A model generated the notes under the pieces. The model was not told where the DNA came from. It worked only from the letters and a program-made list of their open reading frames with translations, and searched no databases. Below are positions 8,290-16,126 of a stretch of DNA of 64,000 nucleotides, in pieces. This stretch comes from Agrobacterium tumefaciens. Its GTDB lineage: Bacteria > Pseudomonadota > Alphaproteobacteria > Rhizobiales > Rhizobiaceae. A program made the position numbers and the translations under genes. How positions within the stretch are numbered: the first letter of the stretch is position 1; every line of letters starts with the position of its first letter. The stretch lies in assembly GCA_017744915.1 (NCBI GenBank), contig JAGIAH010000005.1:124001-188000 (forward strand). Direction: 5' to 3'.

Positions 8290-9453
8290 GTGAGTGAACT
8301 CAAGCTTCCAAAAGAAGATCGCGGCATCGAGGTCTACAAGCTGTCCGGTACGCCGGTCGCGGTTGAAAAACGAAGTGCCGCGGATTTCAACCGCGTCGCT
8401 TTTGCCGCCGCCCATGTGGTGGCCGATCCGCTTGCCGATAACGACCCGTGGCTGACGCCCGCCATTGACTGGGACGCGACCTTGCGCTTCCGTCACCGGC
8501 TCTGGGATCTCGGCCTTGGCGTTGCCGAGGCCATGGATACGGCGCAGCGCGGCATGGGGCTGGCATGGCCGCAGGCGCAGGAACTCATCTCCCGCTCGCT
8601 GAAGGAAGCAGCCAGCCGCAAGGATGCGCTGATTGCCTGCGGGGTAGGCACCGACCATCTGAATGGCGGCGGCCATGACCTCAACCATATTGTAGACTCC
8701 TACCTCGAACAGCTTGATTTTGTTCAGGGAGAAAGTGGGCGCGTGATCCTGATGGCCAGCCGCGCGCTGGCCGCAGCCGCCCGCTCGCCGGATGATTATC
8801 TCGAGGCCTATGCCAGGGTTCTTTCCCGCGCGGACCAGAAGGTGGTGATCCATTGGCTGGGTGAAATGTTCGATCCGGCGCTTGAGGGTTACTGGGGTTC
8901 GGGCGACCACATGCAGGCCATGGAAACCTGCCTTGCCATGATCGAGGCGAATGCCGAAAAGATCGATGGCATCAAGATTTCGCTCCTCTCCAAGGAAAAG
9001 GAAATCGTGATGCGCCGCCGTCTGCCATCAAGCGTGCGCATGTATACCGGCGACGACTTCAATTATGCCGAACTGATCGCCGGCGACGAGCAGGGCCATT
9101 CGGACGCGCTGCTCGGCATCTTCGATGCCATCGCACCGGCGGCCTCCAAGGCGTTGGCCAGCCTGAAACGCGGCGCGGACAATGAATTTTTCGACATTCT
9201 CGAGCCGACGGTGGCACTGTCGCGCCATATCTTCAAGGCCCCGACCCGCTTCTACAAGACCGGCGTGGTGTTCCTCGCCTACCTCAACGGGTTGCAGGAC
9301 CATTTCACCATGGTCGGCGGGCAGGAAAGCACCCGCTCCACCCGGCATTTCGCGGAACTTTTCCGGCTGGCGGACAAGGCCAATGTGCTGGCCGAACCCG
9401 ATCTCGCCACCCACCGCATGAAGACGTTCCTGACTGTGCGGGGCATCAGCTGA
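8290..9453 (+). CDS. DUF993 family protein, probable dihydrodipicolinate synthase-like aldolase or lyase
   Basis: A 387-residue protein starting with GTG after a strong GAGGAGG site. I recognise it as DUF993. Within it, DGIKISLLSKEKE around Lys229 followed by YTGDDFNYAELI (GDD 254-256) resembles the end of a dihydrodipicolinate synthase-type barrel, where a GIK lysine forms the Schiff base and an SGDD loop follows. The GVGTDHLNGG stretch near 120 is another conserved-looking loop. If the comparison holds, it would cleave or dehydrate a keto-sugar produced by the neighbouring dehydrogenases. The family name is established; the catalytic proposal is inference. It lies 10 bases after the dehydrogenase gene and 24 before the isomerase gene. 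Confidence 0.8.
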   Translation: MSELKLPKEDRGIEVYKLSGTPVAVEKRSAADFNRVAFAAAHVVADPLADNDPWLTPAIDWDATLRFRHRLWDLGLGVAEAMDTAQRGMGLAWPQAQELISRSLKEAASRKDALIACGVGTDHLNGGGHDLNHIVDSYLEQLDFVQGESGRVILMASRALAAAARSPDDYLEAYARVLSRADQKVVIHWLGEMFDPALEGYWGSGDHMQAMETCLAMIEANAEKIDGIKISLLSKEKEIVMRRRLPSSVRMYTGDDFNYAELIAGDEQGHSDALLGIFDAIAPAASKALASLKRGADNEFFDILEPTVALSRHIFKAPTRFYKTGVVFLAYLNGLQDHFTMVGGQESTRSTRHFAELFRLADKANVLAEPDLATHRMKTFLTVRGIS

Positions 9454-9477
9454 AGCAGAACGAGGGGAGATACCGAC

Positions 9478-10299
9478 ATGAGCCTTGAAGGCCTTTCCAT
9501 CAATTTCGCCACCGTGCGGCAGGGCGGCAATTTCGGCGCCATCGTTGATGCCTGCCTTGCACATGGCATCACCGCCATTTCGCCCTGGCGCGAGCAGGTG
9601 CACGGCGTCGGGCTCGCCGAAGCGACCCGCATCGTCGAACAGAACGGTCTGCGCCTCAGCGGCCATTGCCGCGGCGGTTTTTTCCCTGCCCCCACTGCGG
9701 AAGGCCGCCGCCTGGCGATCGAAGACAATAAACGCGCCGTCGATGAGGCCGCCGCCATGAAGGCCGATTGCCTTGTGCTCGTTGTCGGCGGCCTGCCTGC
9801 CGGCTCGCGTGACCTCAAGGGTGCGCGGCAGATGGTGGAGGACGGCATGACTGAGCTTCTGCCCTATGCACGGGCCGCCGGTGTGCCGCTGGCCATCGAG
9901 CCGCTTCACCCTTTTTATGCCGCCGACCGGGCCTGCTTCAACACGCTGAAACAGTCGCTCGATCTCTGCGACCGGCTGGGTGCAGGCACCGGCGTCGCCA
10001 TCGACGTCTACCACGTCTGGTGGGACCCGGAACTGGAGGAGCAGGTGGCGCGCGCCGGCAGGAACGGGCAAATCCTCGCCCACCATATCTGCGACTGGCT
10101 GGTGCCGACCACCGATCCGCTCAATGATCGCGGCATGATGGGTGACGGCGTGATTGACCTCAAGGCGTTTCGCGCCATGATCGAGGCCGCCGGCTTCCAC
10201 GGCCCGCAGGAAGTGGAAATCTTTTCGCACCGCTGGCAGGCCCGCCCGATGGACGAGGTTCTCGCCACCGTGGTGGAGCGTTTCAAGACTGTTTGTTGA
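9478..10299 (+). CDS. Sugar phosphate isomerase/epimerase family protein
   Basis: A 273-residue xylose-isomerase-like TIM barrel. Features include the N-terminal strand INFATVRQGG, ITAISPWREQVHG near 35-47, the metal-ligand strand PLAIEPLHPFYAADR near 140, and AIDVYHVWWDPELEEQ near 180, where Asp and His would bind metal. The C-terminal QEVEIFSHRW segment carries another Glu ligand. Members isomerise keto sugars or dehydrate inosose-like compounds. It is in the TetR-controlled operon between DUF993 and the second dehydrogenase, and an AGGGGAGA ribosome site is present. The substrate is not deducible. Confidence 0.85.
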   Translation: MSLEGLSINFATVRQGGNFGAIVDACLAHGITAISPWREQVHGVGLAEATRIVEQNGLRLSGHCRGGFFPAPTAEGRRLAIEDNKRAVDEAAAMKADCLVLVVGGLPAGSRDLKGARQMVEDGMTELLPYARAAGVPLAIEPLHPFYAADRACFNTLKQSLDLCDRLGAGTGVAIDVYHVWWDPELEEQVARAGRNGQILAHHICDWLVPTTDPLNDRGMMGDGVIDLKAFRAMIEAAGFHGPQEVEIFSHRWQARPMDEVLATVVERFKTVC

Positions 10300-10317
10300 T
10301 TATCCGGGAGAGAGACA

Positions 10318-11553
10318 ATGCCTGAAAGGGTGAAACGCAAACGCTATGCGCTGGTCGGCACCGGCAATCGCGGCACCACCATGTGGGGCCGCGAATTGCT
10401 GGCGGGCTGGAGCGACTATGTCGAGCTTGTCGGCATTTGCGACCTCAACCTGATGCGCGCCGAACGCGCCCGCGCCATGATGGGATCGAACGCGCCGCTT
10501 TACGATGATTTCGAGCGGATGATGGTGGAGCAGCGGCCCGAACTGGTGATCGTCTGCACGCCGGACGATACCCATGACGACATCATCATCCGCGCGCTTG
10601 AGGGCGGGGCAGATGTCATCAGCGAAAAACCGATGACCACCACCCCGGAAAAGATCGACCGCATTCGCGCAGCCGAAGCCAAAAGCGGCCGCCGGGTCGA
10701 CGTCTCCTTCAATTATCGTTTCTCTCCCACCGCCGCCCGCATCAAGGAACTGATAGACGACGGCGCCATCGGCACGGTTACCTCGGTCGATTTTCACTGG
10801 TATCTCGATAACCAGCACGGCGCGGATTATTTCCGCCGCTGGCATGCCTTCACCGAACATTCCGGCAGCCTGTTCGTGCACAAGGCCACCCACCATTTCG
10901 ATCTCCTGAACTGGTATCTCGATTCCGATCCCGTGGAGGTAAAGGGCTTCGGGCAATTACTGCATTATGGCAGGAACGGGCCGTTCCGCGGAACGCGCTG
11001 TCGCACCTGTCCGCATAAAGGCGAGTGCGATTATTTCATGGATCTCGGTGCCGATCCCTTCCTCGACGCACTCTATGAAGACCCGTCGAGCATCGATGGC
11101 TATATGCGGGACGCCTGCGTCTTCCGTGAGGAGATCGACATCCCCGATACGATGAGTGCGTCGATCCGTTACGCCAGCGGCGTGCAGGTCTCCTATTCGC
11201 TGAACACCTACATGCCGATCGAGGGCCACCACATCGCCTTCAACGGCCATAAGGGCCGCATCGAGATGCGCCAATATGAAAAGCAGCCGTGGACGGAGCC
11301 GCCGGCCGATGAAATCCTGCTGGTGAAAAGTTTCGGCGGCGGTGTCGAACGCATCTGGGTGCCGCATGAGCCCGGCGGCCATTATGGCGGTGACAACCGC
11401 ATGCGCGACATGATCTTCAAGCCGGGCTCCAACGACCGGCTGCGTCAGCGGGCGGGTTCACGCGCCGGCGCCATGTCCGTCCTCTGTGGCGTCGCGGCGC
11501 TGAAAAGCGCCCGCGAGGGTGGCTCCCAGCCGGTAAAATCGTTGCCCCTGTAA
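10318..11553 (+). CDS. Gfo/Idh/MocA family oxidoreductase
   Basis: A 411-residue NAD(P)-dependent dehydrogenase, last gene of the operon. The Rossmann motif is ALVGTGNRGTTMWG (residues 11-24), the catalytic motif EKPM occurs near 106, and VHKATHHFDLLNWYL carries the conserved catalytic-region His. An unusual insert near residues 223-240 contains CRTCPHKGECDYF, four cysteines in C-x2-C-x5-C spacing plus another nearby, that could bind a metal or cluster. Members of this subgroup oxidise sugar derivatives. Two dehydrogenases in one operon suggest a sequence of oxidation and reduction, for example keto-glycoside formation followed by cleavage and reduction. Confidence 0.87.
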   Translation: MPERVKRKRYALVGTGNRGTTMWGRELLAGWSDYVELVGICDLNLMRAERARAMMGSNAPLYDDFERMMVEQRPELVIVCTPDDTHDDIIIRALEGGADVISEKPMTTTPEKIDRIRAAEAKSGRRVDVSFNYRFSPTAARIKELIDDGAIGTVTSVDFHWYLDNQHGADYFRRWHAFTEHSGSLFVHKATHHFDLLNWYLDSDPVEVKGFGQLLHYGRNGPFRGTRCRTCPHKGECDYFMDLGADPFLDALYEDPSSIDGYMRDACVFREEIDIPDTMSASIRYASGVQVSYSLNTYMPIEGHHIAFNGHKGRIEMRQYEKQPWTEPPADEILLVKSFGGGVERIWVPHEPGGHYGGDNRMRDMIFKPGSNDRLRQRAGSRAGAMSVLCGVAALKSAREGGSQPVKSLPL

Positions 11554-11684
11554 CCCATGTCGGCGTGCAGTCCCTCGATCGCGGGCTGCACGCTGAAACT
11601 GCCAAAAAGAACGGACGATATTCCGCAGATTACGCGCTTCTTCCTTGCCGATAAAATGATCGCCGGGGTAAGAAAGAGTGAGTC

Positions 11685-11804
11685 ATGTCCAGTTTTGAAT
11701 CCTTCGTTCCGCTCATCATCATCGGCGTCAGCCTCGTTTTGTTTTTCAAATGGGTCGGACGCGACATGAACCGCGAAGAGAAAAAACCGCGCTCCCGCCG
11801 CTGA
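11685..11804 (+). CDS. Small single-span membrane protein (39 aa)
   Basis: A 39-residue ORF: a hydrophobic stretch of about 15 residues (FVPLIIIGVSLVLFF) followed by a charged, arginine-rich tail (RDMNREEKKPRSRR). This is the pattern of a small inner-membrane protein with its C-terminus in the cytoplasm. AAGAAAGAG about 7 bases before the ATG is a plausible ribosome site. Function is unknown. It is separated by 131 bases from the dehydrogenase gene upstream, and belongs to a run of tiny ORFs leading up to cspA and rpsU. Confidence 0.55.
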   Translation: MSSFESFVPLIIIGVSLVLFFKWVGRDMNREEKKPRSRR

Positions 11805-11887
11805 CGGCAAAAGCCCGCATGGCAGGCAGCGGGGCGGCGGAACTTCACCTTCTCTCCGGCGTTTTCCTCCAGAAGGAGAACGCGGAT

Positions 11888-12058
11888 ATGACGAAAAAAA
11901 ACAAACCGAAAAAGACCGGAAAGGAAGCTTCCAGACCGAGCGAAATTCCCCCCGCCGGTCCGCATGCCAAACCGTCCCTTACAGATTACGACAAGACGCC
12001 GGGTGCGGGCAGCCTGCCGGACGAGGGTGCGAAGGACGTATCTCCCGGCGGCGGCTGA
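11888..12058 (+). CDS. Small basic/disordered hypothetical protein (56 aa)
   Basis: A 56-residue protein with a lysine-rich start (MTKKNKPKKTGKEA) and a Pro/Gly/Asp-rich remainder ending KDVSPGGG, predicted to be disordered. AGAAGGAG lies 7 bases before the ATG, a strong translation signal. It resembles the small basic proteins encoded at 13249 and 13563. No domain is recognised. Function is unknown; RNA or ribosome association is only a guess from charge and context. Confidence 0.55.
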   Translation: MTKKNKPKKTGKEASRPSEIPPAGPHAKPSLTDYDKTPGAGSLPDEGAKDVSPGGG

Positions 12059-12180
12059 TGCGCCTGCGCGCCAAAGGCCCGCAGCTACGCGGGCAGACGG
12101 AAACGATGGAGAAAAGCGCGTGAAAACAACCGCTTGCCCTGCACGCGATTGTCGGCGACCGGTTTTTCATTCCCGGCCCA

Positions 12181-12208
12181 TTGCAAAATCAAAAATTGAG
12201 CCTATATT
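12181..12208 (+). promoter_or_regulatory. cspA promoter
   Basis: TTGCAA (12181-12186) and TATATT (12203-12208) are spaced by 16 bases. The predicted transcript would start near 12215 and carry a leader of about 125 bases before the cspA ATG, the long leader expected of cold-shock genes. No other gene is seen between 12059 and 12339. Confidence 0.5.
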
Positions 12209-12339
12209 CCCTTCATCGACCATTGCTTGTGACGTCGTTTCTGGAACACTATGTTCCCCGTCGGATTTCCTCTCAAATAATCGATCTAATTCCGCAAGGT
12301 ATCGCGGGGACCCCAACGATTCTACGAAAGGAAATCGTT

Positions 12340-12549
12340 ATGAACACTGGTACTGTAAAGTGGTTCAACGCCACCAAGGGCTTCGGCTTCATTCAGCCTG
12401 ACAATGGCGGTGCGGACGTTTTCGTTCACATTTCCGCTGTAGAGCGCGCAGGTATGCGTTCGCTCAACGACGGCCAGAAGATCAGCTATGAGATCGTTCA
12501 GGACCGCCGGTCCGGAAAAAGCTCTGCCGACAATCTTCAGGCAGCTTGA
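12340..12549 (+). CDS. cspA: Cold shock protein (CspA family)
   Basis: A 69-residue single cold-shock domain, the normal length. RNA-binding motifs are RNP1 KGFGFIQP (residues 13-20) and RNP2 DVFVHIS (26-32). Such proteins bind single-stranded RNA and melt secondary structure, aiding translation after cold shock or in slow growth. ATG 12340 follows AAAGGAAAT; upstream in-frame codons are part of the long leader. A terminator begins 62 bases after the stop. The linked downstream rpsU fits the cspA-rpsU neighbourhood often seen in rhizobia. Confidence 0.95.
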   Translation: MNTGTVKWFNATKGFGFIQPDNGGADVFVHISAVERAGMRSLNDGQKISYEIVQDRRSGKSSADNLQAA

Positions 12550-12569
12550 TATTCATCATTTGAGCTCCA

Positions 12570-12640
12570 GACCACGGATGTACTGGCTGGAGGTTTGGAT
12601 GATTGTGAGAGGTCGGGTCAAAGCCCGGCCTTTTGTTTTT
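12570..12640 (+). terminator. cspA 3' module: conserved 18-mer plus rho-independent terminator
   Basis: GACCACGGATGTACTGGC (12570-12587) precedes a hairpin GGTCGGG/CCCGGCC (12611-12630) with a six-base loop, followed by TTTTGTTTTT. The 18-mer and the hairpin recur together at 13864-13936 without a csp gene, so the whole block behaves as a unit. Confidence 0.75.
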
Positions 12641-12657
12641 GGGCCCTGGAGGTTCTC

Positions 12658-12948
12658 ATGCGCAAAAATCCCTACCGTTGCGGCGACGCTGTCTTTCTGA
12701 AGCCGGGCGTGCTGGGCGGCAACCAGCCCGACGGTCCCGGCCGGATCGTATCGGTCATGCCGGAGGCGCAGGGGGCGGTTCGCTACAGGGTGCGTTTCCA
12801 GCATGAAAATTTCGAGCGCAGCATCGCGCTCGATGAGATAGATGTGCCCACTTCGACCCCAACCCGGCCGGGCAGGAGCGAAAGCCCCTCGCCGCGCGAA
12901 GCCGGATCGAGCTGGATCAATCTGAATACGATTAAAATCAGAAAATAG
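12658..12948 (+). CDS. Hypothetical protein (96 aa), possible RNA/ribosome-linked factor
   Basis: A 96-residue protein of unknown function between cspA and rpsU. Residues 1-60 look folded: a beta-rich segment with [18 protein letters not shown] and [22 protein letters not shown], similar in feel to a small SH3/KOW-like barrel. The tail after residue 62 is Pro/Ser/Arg-rich and probably disordered. ATG 12658 follows GGAGG by five bases; the longer ORF start at 12595 would run through the cspA terminator. It lies 28 bases before the rpsU start, so the two are likely co-transcribed. Confidence 0.65.
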   Translation: MRKNPYRCGDAVFLKPGVLGGNQPDGPGRIVSVMPEAQGAVRYRVRFQHENFERSIALDEIDVPTSTPTRPGRSESPSPREAGSSWINLNTIKIRK

Positions 12949-12976
12949 CGGCGGAGGCTGCTTAAAGGAGATATTC

Positions 12977-13213
12977 TTGCAGGTACTCGTCCGAGACAAT
13001 AATGTGGAGCAGGCGCTTCGCGTCCTGAAAAAGAAATTGCAGCGCGAGGGCATCCTTCGCGAAATGCGGGCCCGGCAGTCCTATGAAAAGCCGTCGGAAA
13101 AGCGCGTTCGTGAAGAAGCCGAAGCCGTACGTCGCCACCGCAAGCTGGCCAGGAAAAAAATGCAACGCGAAGGGCTGCTGCCCGCCCCCAAGAAGGTTGT
13201 TCGCCCCCGGTAA
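12977..13213 (+). CDS. rpsU: 30S ribosomal protein S21
   Basis: A 78-residue basic protein of the S21 family, a small-subunit component near the anti-Shine-Dalgarno end of 16S rRNA. The family core [20 protein letters not shown] is followed by [16 protein letters not shown] and a long Arg/Lys-rich helix. It starts with TTG, placed six bases after AAAGGAG, with no in-frame ATG nearby. The tail ([16 protein letters not shown]) is typical of longer alphaproteobacterial S21. Alphaproteobacteria commonly have more than one rpsU; the link to cspA suggests a cold- or stress-expressed copy. Confidence 0.94.
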   Translation: MQVLVRDNNVEQALRVLKKKLQREGILREMRARQSYEKPSEKRVREEAEAVRRHRKLARKKMQREGLLPAPKKVVRPR

Positions 13214-13248
13214 CCGTTCGATACCGCTCTTCCGTAAAGGAGAATGCC

Positions 13249-13464
13249 ATGGCCGCGACGAAAGAGGTGTTTTTCAAACCCGGTAAACTATCCGCGCAAG
13301 ACAAGGCATCACTGACGGATAGCGCCGCCAGACAGATCATAAATGCCGAAGCCGACCAGCGCGCCCGCAAAACGGAACGCCTTCGCCAGCTTCGCGAAGC
13401 ACAGGAAGCGGCGACTGTCCCGACCGAACCTGTTCCCGGCAAGAAGCGGTCCGGAAAGACGTAA
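13249..13464 (+). CDS. Small hypothetical protein (71 aa)
   Basis: A 71-residue protein beginning MAATKEVFFKPGKLSAQDKAS, with a charged central helix (RQIINAEADQRARKTERLRQLREAQ) likely to form a short coiled coil and a basic Lys/Arg end. AAAGGAG stands about 7 bases before the ATG. It starts 36 bases after rpsU, so it is probably in the same transcript. No known domain is recognised; highly charged helical proteins of this size are common in rhizobial genomes. Confidence 0.65.
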   Translation: MAATKEVFFKPGKLSAQDKASLTDSAARQIINAEADQRARKTERLRQLREAQEAATVPTEPVPGKKRSGKT

Positions 13465-13562
13465 CCGGGCCGCATCGATCATTGCGGGACCGGCAGAAGC
13501 TCGATCGGGCGGAGAAATAACCGCTTTCGCCCGACGTCAAGCCCAGTGTGAGGAGAACACCC

Positions 13563-13700
13563 ATGGCCAAAGGTCAATTGCGCAGCAACAAGGAAATCCG
13601 CAAACCGAAAAAGGACAAGACCAAAGCCCCCGCAGCGACACCGGCGGGATCACAGGTCAAGTTTGCCAACGCCACGACGGCGGATGGCAAAAAGAAGTAA
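13563..13700 (+). CDS. Small basic hypothetical protein (45 aa)
   Basis: A 45-residue lysine-rich ORF (MAKGQLRSNKEIRKPKKDKT, then a Pro/Ala linker and GKKK end). GTGAGGAG precedes the ATG by about 8 bases. Its composition matches the 56-residue protein at 11888. It is too short for a reliable family call; nucleic acid binding is plausible from charge alone. Confidence 0.6.
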   Translation: MAKGQLRSNKEIRKPKKDKTKAPAATPAGSQVKFANATTADGKKK

Positions 13701-13762
13701 CGTCGTTCTTGGTTCGGGCAGACAGGTCGCGATGAATAAAAGCGTCTGCAAAGGCGCTGGAC

Positions 13763-13791
13763 TTGTTTTGGCCACATTGCCCATCTATATA
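13763..13791 (+). promoter_or_regulatory. Promoter of a candidate small RNA
   Basis: TTGTTT (13763-13768) and TATATA (13786-13791) are separated by exactly 17 bases. The predicted start is near 13798, with no good coding sequence downstream and a strong terminator at 13905-13940. Confidence 0.5.
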
Positions 13792-13797
13792 ACACTC

Positions 13798-13940
13798 ACA
13801 GCAACTGCTGGTGAGCGCGAATGAAATCGTCGTTCGCAGTTGTTTTAGTCGCTTCAGACTTTTGACCACGGATGTACTGGCACTGGTGTTGAGAGCGATA
13901 TGAGAAGGTCGGTGCAATATTGCCCCGGCCTTTTTTGTTG
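13798..13940 (+). ncRNA. Candidate small RNA sharing the cspA 3' module
   Basis: Predicted transcript of about 143 bases from the 13763-13791 promoter to a terminator at 13905-13936 (AAGGTCGG pairs with CCGGCCTT, inner stem GCAAT/ATTGC, then TTTTTTG). It contains GACCACGGATGTACTGGC (13864-13881), identical to the 18-mer after cspA, and a 5' hairpin around 13795-13817 (CTCAC paired with GTGAG). The only ORF crossing it is a 30-codon one that would begin upstream of the promoter. It could be a remnant of a duplicated csp gene kept as an independent RNA, or a regulatory RNA. Direct evidence is limited to the signals and the repeated motif. Confidence 0.45.
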
Positions 13941-14256
13941 CCTGCAGTCTGGCCGGCGAATGCCCTGCACCTATCCCGGAATTAACTTGCCTATTCCCCG
14001 CAAAGGGCGCACTCTTTTTTTTGGTAGTTGAAGGGCGTTACCGCCGTTTGGCCTGTTTGCCGTCCTTGAGCCCTGTTCTGCCCCTTTTCATCGATCGGCA
14101 GAAACGATCCGGCATTTACGCGACATTCATAGCGGCACGGGCCGGGAACGGTTTGCCTTGCGTCGCCCCGTTTCAAGGCGTTGAAGCGTCGGCACGGCGT
14201 CCGAGCGGGCGTTCGATGCTCCGGCTTTTGTAAGCCCCACAAGAAAGGAGGACGTC
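13941..14256. other. Intergenic region without a supported gene
   Basis: About 315 bases with no convincing coding sequence. ORFs on both strands lack ribosome sites and recognisable composition. An eight-T run occurs near 14012. The last 30 bases contain the AGAAAGGAGG ribosome site of the 14257 gene, so its promoter should lie here. Confidence 0.5.
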
Positions 14257-14544
14257 ATGTCTTCCGTATATGAAAATTGCATCATCACGTCGCAGGATCT
14301 CAACATGCTTCAGTCCGTGCTCGAAGGTCTCGGTTATGACCGCCACACCATGGATGAAGAGGTGAAACTCTACAACAATGCGGCCCGAAAGGTGATCGAG
14401 CTCTTTCAGGACGGTGTGACGGACCCCGCCGATCTTTCAGAGGAAATGCTGTTTCTGTTCGGCGTTCACAAACATGAGCGCGTGAAACCATGGAAGCCGC
14501 TGCCGCGGTATGCGATCCAGGGCCTGCCGCCTCTTTACCGGTGA
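14257..14544 (+). CDS. Hypothetical protein (95 aa)
   Basis: A 95-residue soluble protein with a strong ribosome site (AAAGGAGG, 6 bases before ATG). It looks largely helical: LNMLQSVLEGLGYDRHTMDEEVKLYNNAARKVIELFQDGVTDPADLSEEML, then a basic segment HKHERVKPWKP. Similar proteins of this length appear in rhizobial genomes without assigned function, as far as I can recall; no domain is recognised. It stands alone between a gene-free stretch and small ORFs. Confidence 0.7.
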   Translation: MSSVYENCIITSQDLNMLQSVLEGLGYDRHTMDEEVKLYNNAARKVIELFQDGVTDPADLSEEMLFLFGVHKHERVKPWKPLPRYAIQGLPPLYR

Positions 14545-14690
14545 TGCGATGGCCCTCCTTCCCGTAACGCCCACGCGAAAGCGGCCTTCAAAATCACCGA
14601 TGAAAATAACGGCTTGGCAAATGCCATATATCAGGCAACACTCAAATTGAGCGTCCCGCGTGCGATCAGGTGCGACAGGGAGGCTTGGGT

Positions 14691-14765
14691 ATGGACATAT
14701 GGAAGGCTGAATTGCGGGACCTTGACCGGCCCTGCGAAGAGGTCCGGAGGGTTCCATGCCGGTAA
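14691..14765 (+). CDS. Possible very small ORF (24 aa)
   Basis: A 24-codon ORF (MDIWKAELRDLDRPCEEVRR and four more residues) with a very good ribosome site, AGGGAGG, seven bases before the ATG. It ends 26 bases before the small membrane protein ORF at 14792. It may be a real small protein or a leader peptide. Length is too short for coding statistics, so support rests on the ribosome site alone. Confidence 0.25.
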   Translation: MDIWKAELRDLDRPCEEVRRVPCR

Positions 14766-14791
14766 GTTTTGCGTCTGCGTGGAGAGTGAGT

Positions 14792-14905
14792 ATGACGTAT
14801 GACTGGAGTGGCCGCAGAATGCGGCGCATGCGAGCGGCGAAACTGACGATCATCAGCCTCGTTGCGGCTTTTGTGCTGACGGCCCCGATCTTCGCCCATT
14901 ATTGA
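14792..14905 (+). CDS. Small membrane protein (37 aa)
   Basis: A 37-residue ORF: an arginine-rich start (SGRRMRRMRAAK) followed by one hydrophobic span (LTIISLVAAFVLTAPIFA) and a three-residue end. Positive-inside reasoning places the N-terminus in the cytoplasm; alternatively it is a cleaved export signal with almost no mature part. GAGAGTGAG precedes the ATG. Function is unknown. Confidence 0.45.
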   Translation: MTYDWSGRRMRRMRAAKLTIISLVAAFVLTAPIFAHY

Positions 14906-15028
14906 GGATATGCAACGAGAGCGTTTTCACTTTTTCCCAAATTGAGAAAACACTCCAACTTCTTGTTTCATTGCATTTTCCGACGAAAAAAGCAGAAGCT
15001 GCTTTTCCTGGAAATGCCTAATACAGGA

Positions 15029-16126
15029 TCACACCGGCTGGCGGATTTCCGTTCGTCTTCTCAGCCGGCTCTTCAGCCATGTCTGCACCGGCTGATCGTA
15101 ATGGACCGTCAGATACCATGAAAGGCAGGTCGTCGCGATCAGGAAGACGATGCCGGCGGGCAGGCCGAAATTCTCCCTGTGCACCGCCGGGATGAGAAGC
15201 TCCATCCAGGCCAGAAGCGGGATATGCAGCACATAGACCGCATAGGACGCCGTGCCGAGAAATACCGACACCATTTCCACGCGGCGCCCCGGAACCGTCT
15301 TGCTGGCCACGAACAGCAGCAGCGGCCAGACGAGCAGCACGACCACAAGATCGAAAAACGGCCGCAGCTCGCGCGACATGGGTACGGCGAGGATGAAACA
15401 GACCAGCAGAAGACAAAGTGCCGCCTGCACGGGCTTCAGCGCCGGCATGCGATTGCGGAAACGATAAATCAGCACACCGGCAAAAAACGAGAAGAACACC
15501 CTTCCCATGCCGGCATACATTTCATGCCAGCGGAAACCGGCGTGCAGCCGGCCGAACTCGGCCGCCGCCACCATCAGCACAAGGGCGCTGATGGCGAGCA
15601 CCACGGCCGTCTGTTTCGTCGTGGCCCGCACACCCCAGCGGGCATAGGCCGCATTCACCACCAGCTCGTTGAAAAGCGACCATGCCGGGCTGACGAGAAA
15701 CAATGCGCCGTTCAGGGTGAGCGTGAAGGGCGCGGGCAAGAACAGCAGTCCCGTCACCAGCGCGAAGGCAAGTTCGCCGGGATCGATCATGCGATGCAGA
15801 TCGTCGATCGGCGTCGGCAGGCCCAGCACGTAAAGGCAGATGAAATAGGCAACCATCAGGGCCAGCGCCAGCACATAGAGCGGGTAAAGACGGGCAAACC
15901 GCGCCTTCATGAAAAAGCCGGGTGTGATGACCCCTTCGCCCAGCTTCCTGCCATAGGCATGCGCCAGCACGAACCCGCTGAGTGCAAAAAACAGGTCCAC
16001 GGCGAGATAGCTCGAAGCCGTGCTTTTTCCAAACAGCGCCTCGGCATGACGATGGACGATAAAAAGGGCGGCCACACCCCTTATGCCATCGAGCAAGATG
16101 AAACGTTCCGGAAACGACTGGACCAT
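15029..16126 (-). CDS. Acyltransferase family 3 membrane protein (OafA/YrhL-like)
   Basis: A 365-residue integral membrane acyltransferase with about ten hydrophobic spans. The N-terminal [23 protein letters not shown] holds the RG(V/I)AA motif and the downstream His thought to act in acyl transfer; [19 protein letters not shown] is the second family motif. Members O-acetylate or acylate lipopolysaccharide, exopolysaccharide or Nod-factor sugars using a cytoplasmic acyl donor. ATG 16126 is preferred; a GTG at 16192 would add 22 residues that do not look like the family. It is transcribed away from the acyl carrier protein gene at 16432. The acceptor is unknown. Confidence 0.88.
   Translation of the reverse strand: MVQSFPERFILLDGIRGVAALFIVHRHAEALFGKSTASSYLAVDLFFALSGFVLAHAYGRKLGEGVITPGFFMKARFARLYPLYVLALALMVAYFICLYVLGLPTPIDDLHRMIDPGELAFALVTGLLFLPAPFTLTLNGALFLVSPAWSLFNELVVNAAYARWGVRATTKQTAVVLAISALVLMVAAAEFGRLHAGFRWHEMYAGMGRVFFSFFAGVLIYRFRNRMPALKPVQAALCLLLVCFILAVPMSRELRPFFDLVVVLLVWPLLLFVASKTVPGRRVEMVSVFLGTASYAVYVLHIPLLAWMELLIPAVHRENFGLPAGIVFLIATTCLSWYLTVHYDQPVQTWLKSRLRRRTEIRQPV

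Noticed and set aside
13732-13824. 30-codon ORF crossing the candidate small RNA promoter
   Set aside because: It would begin upstream of the proposed -35 box and lacks a ribosome site; the promoter and terminator explain the region better.
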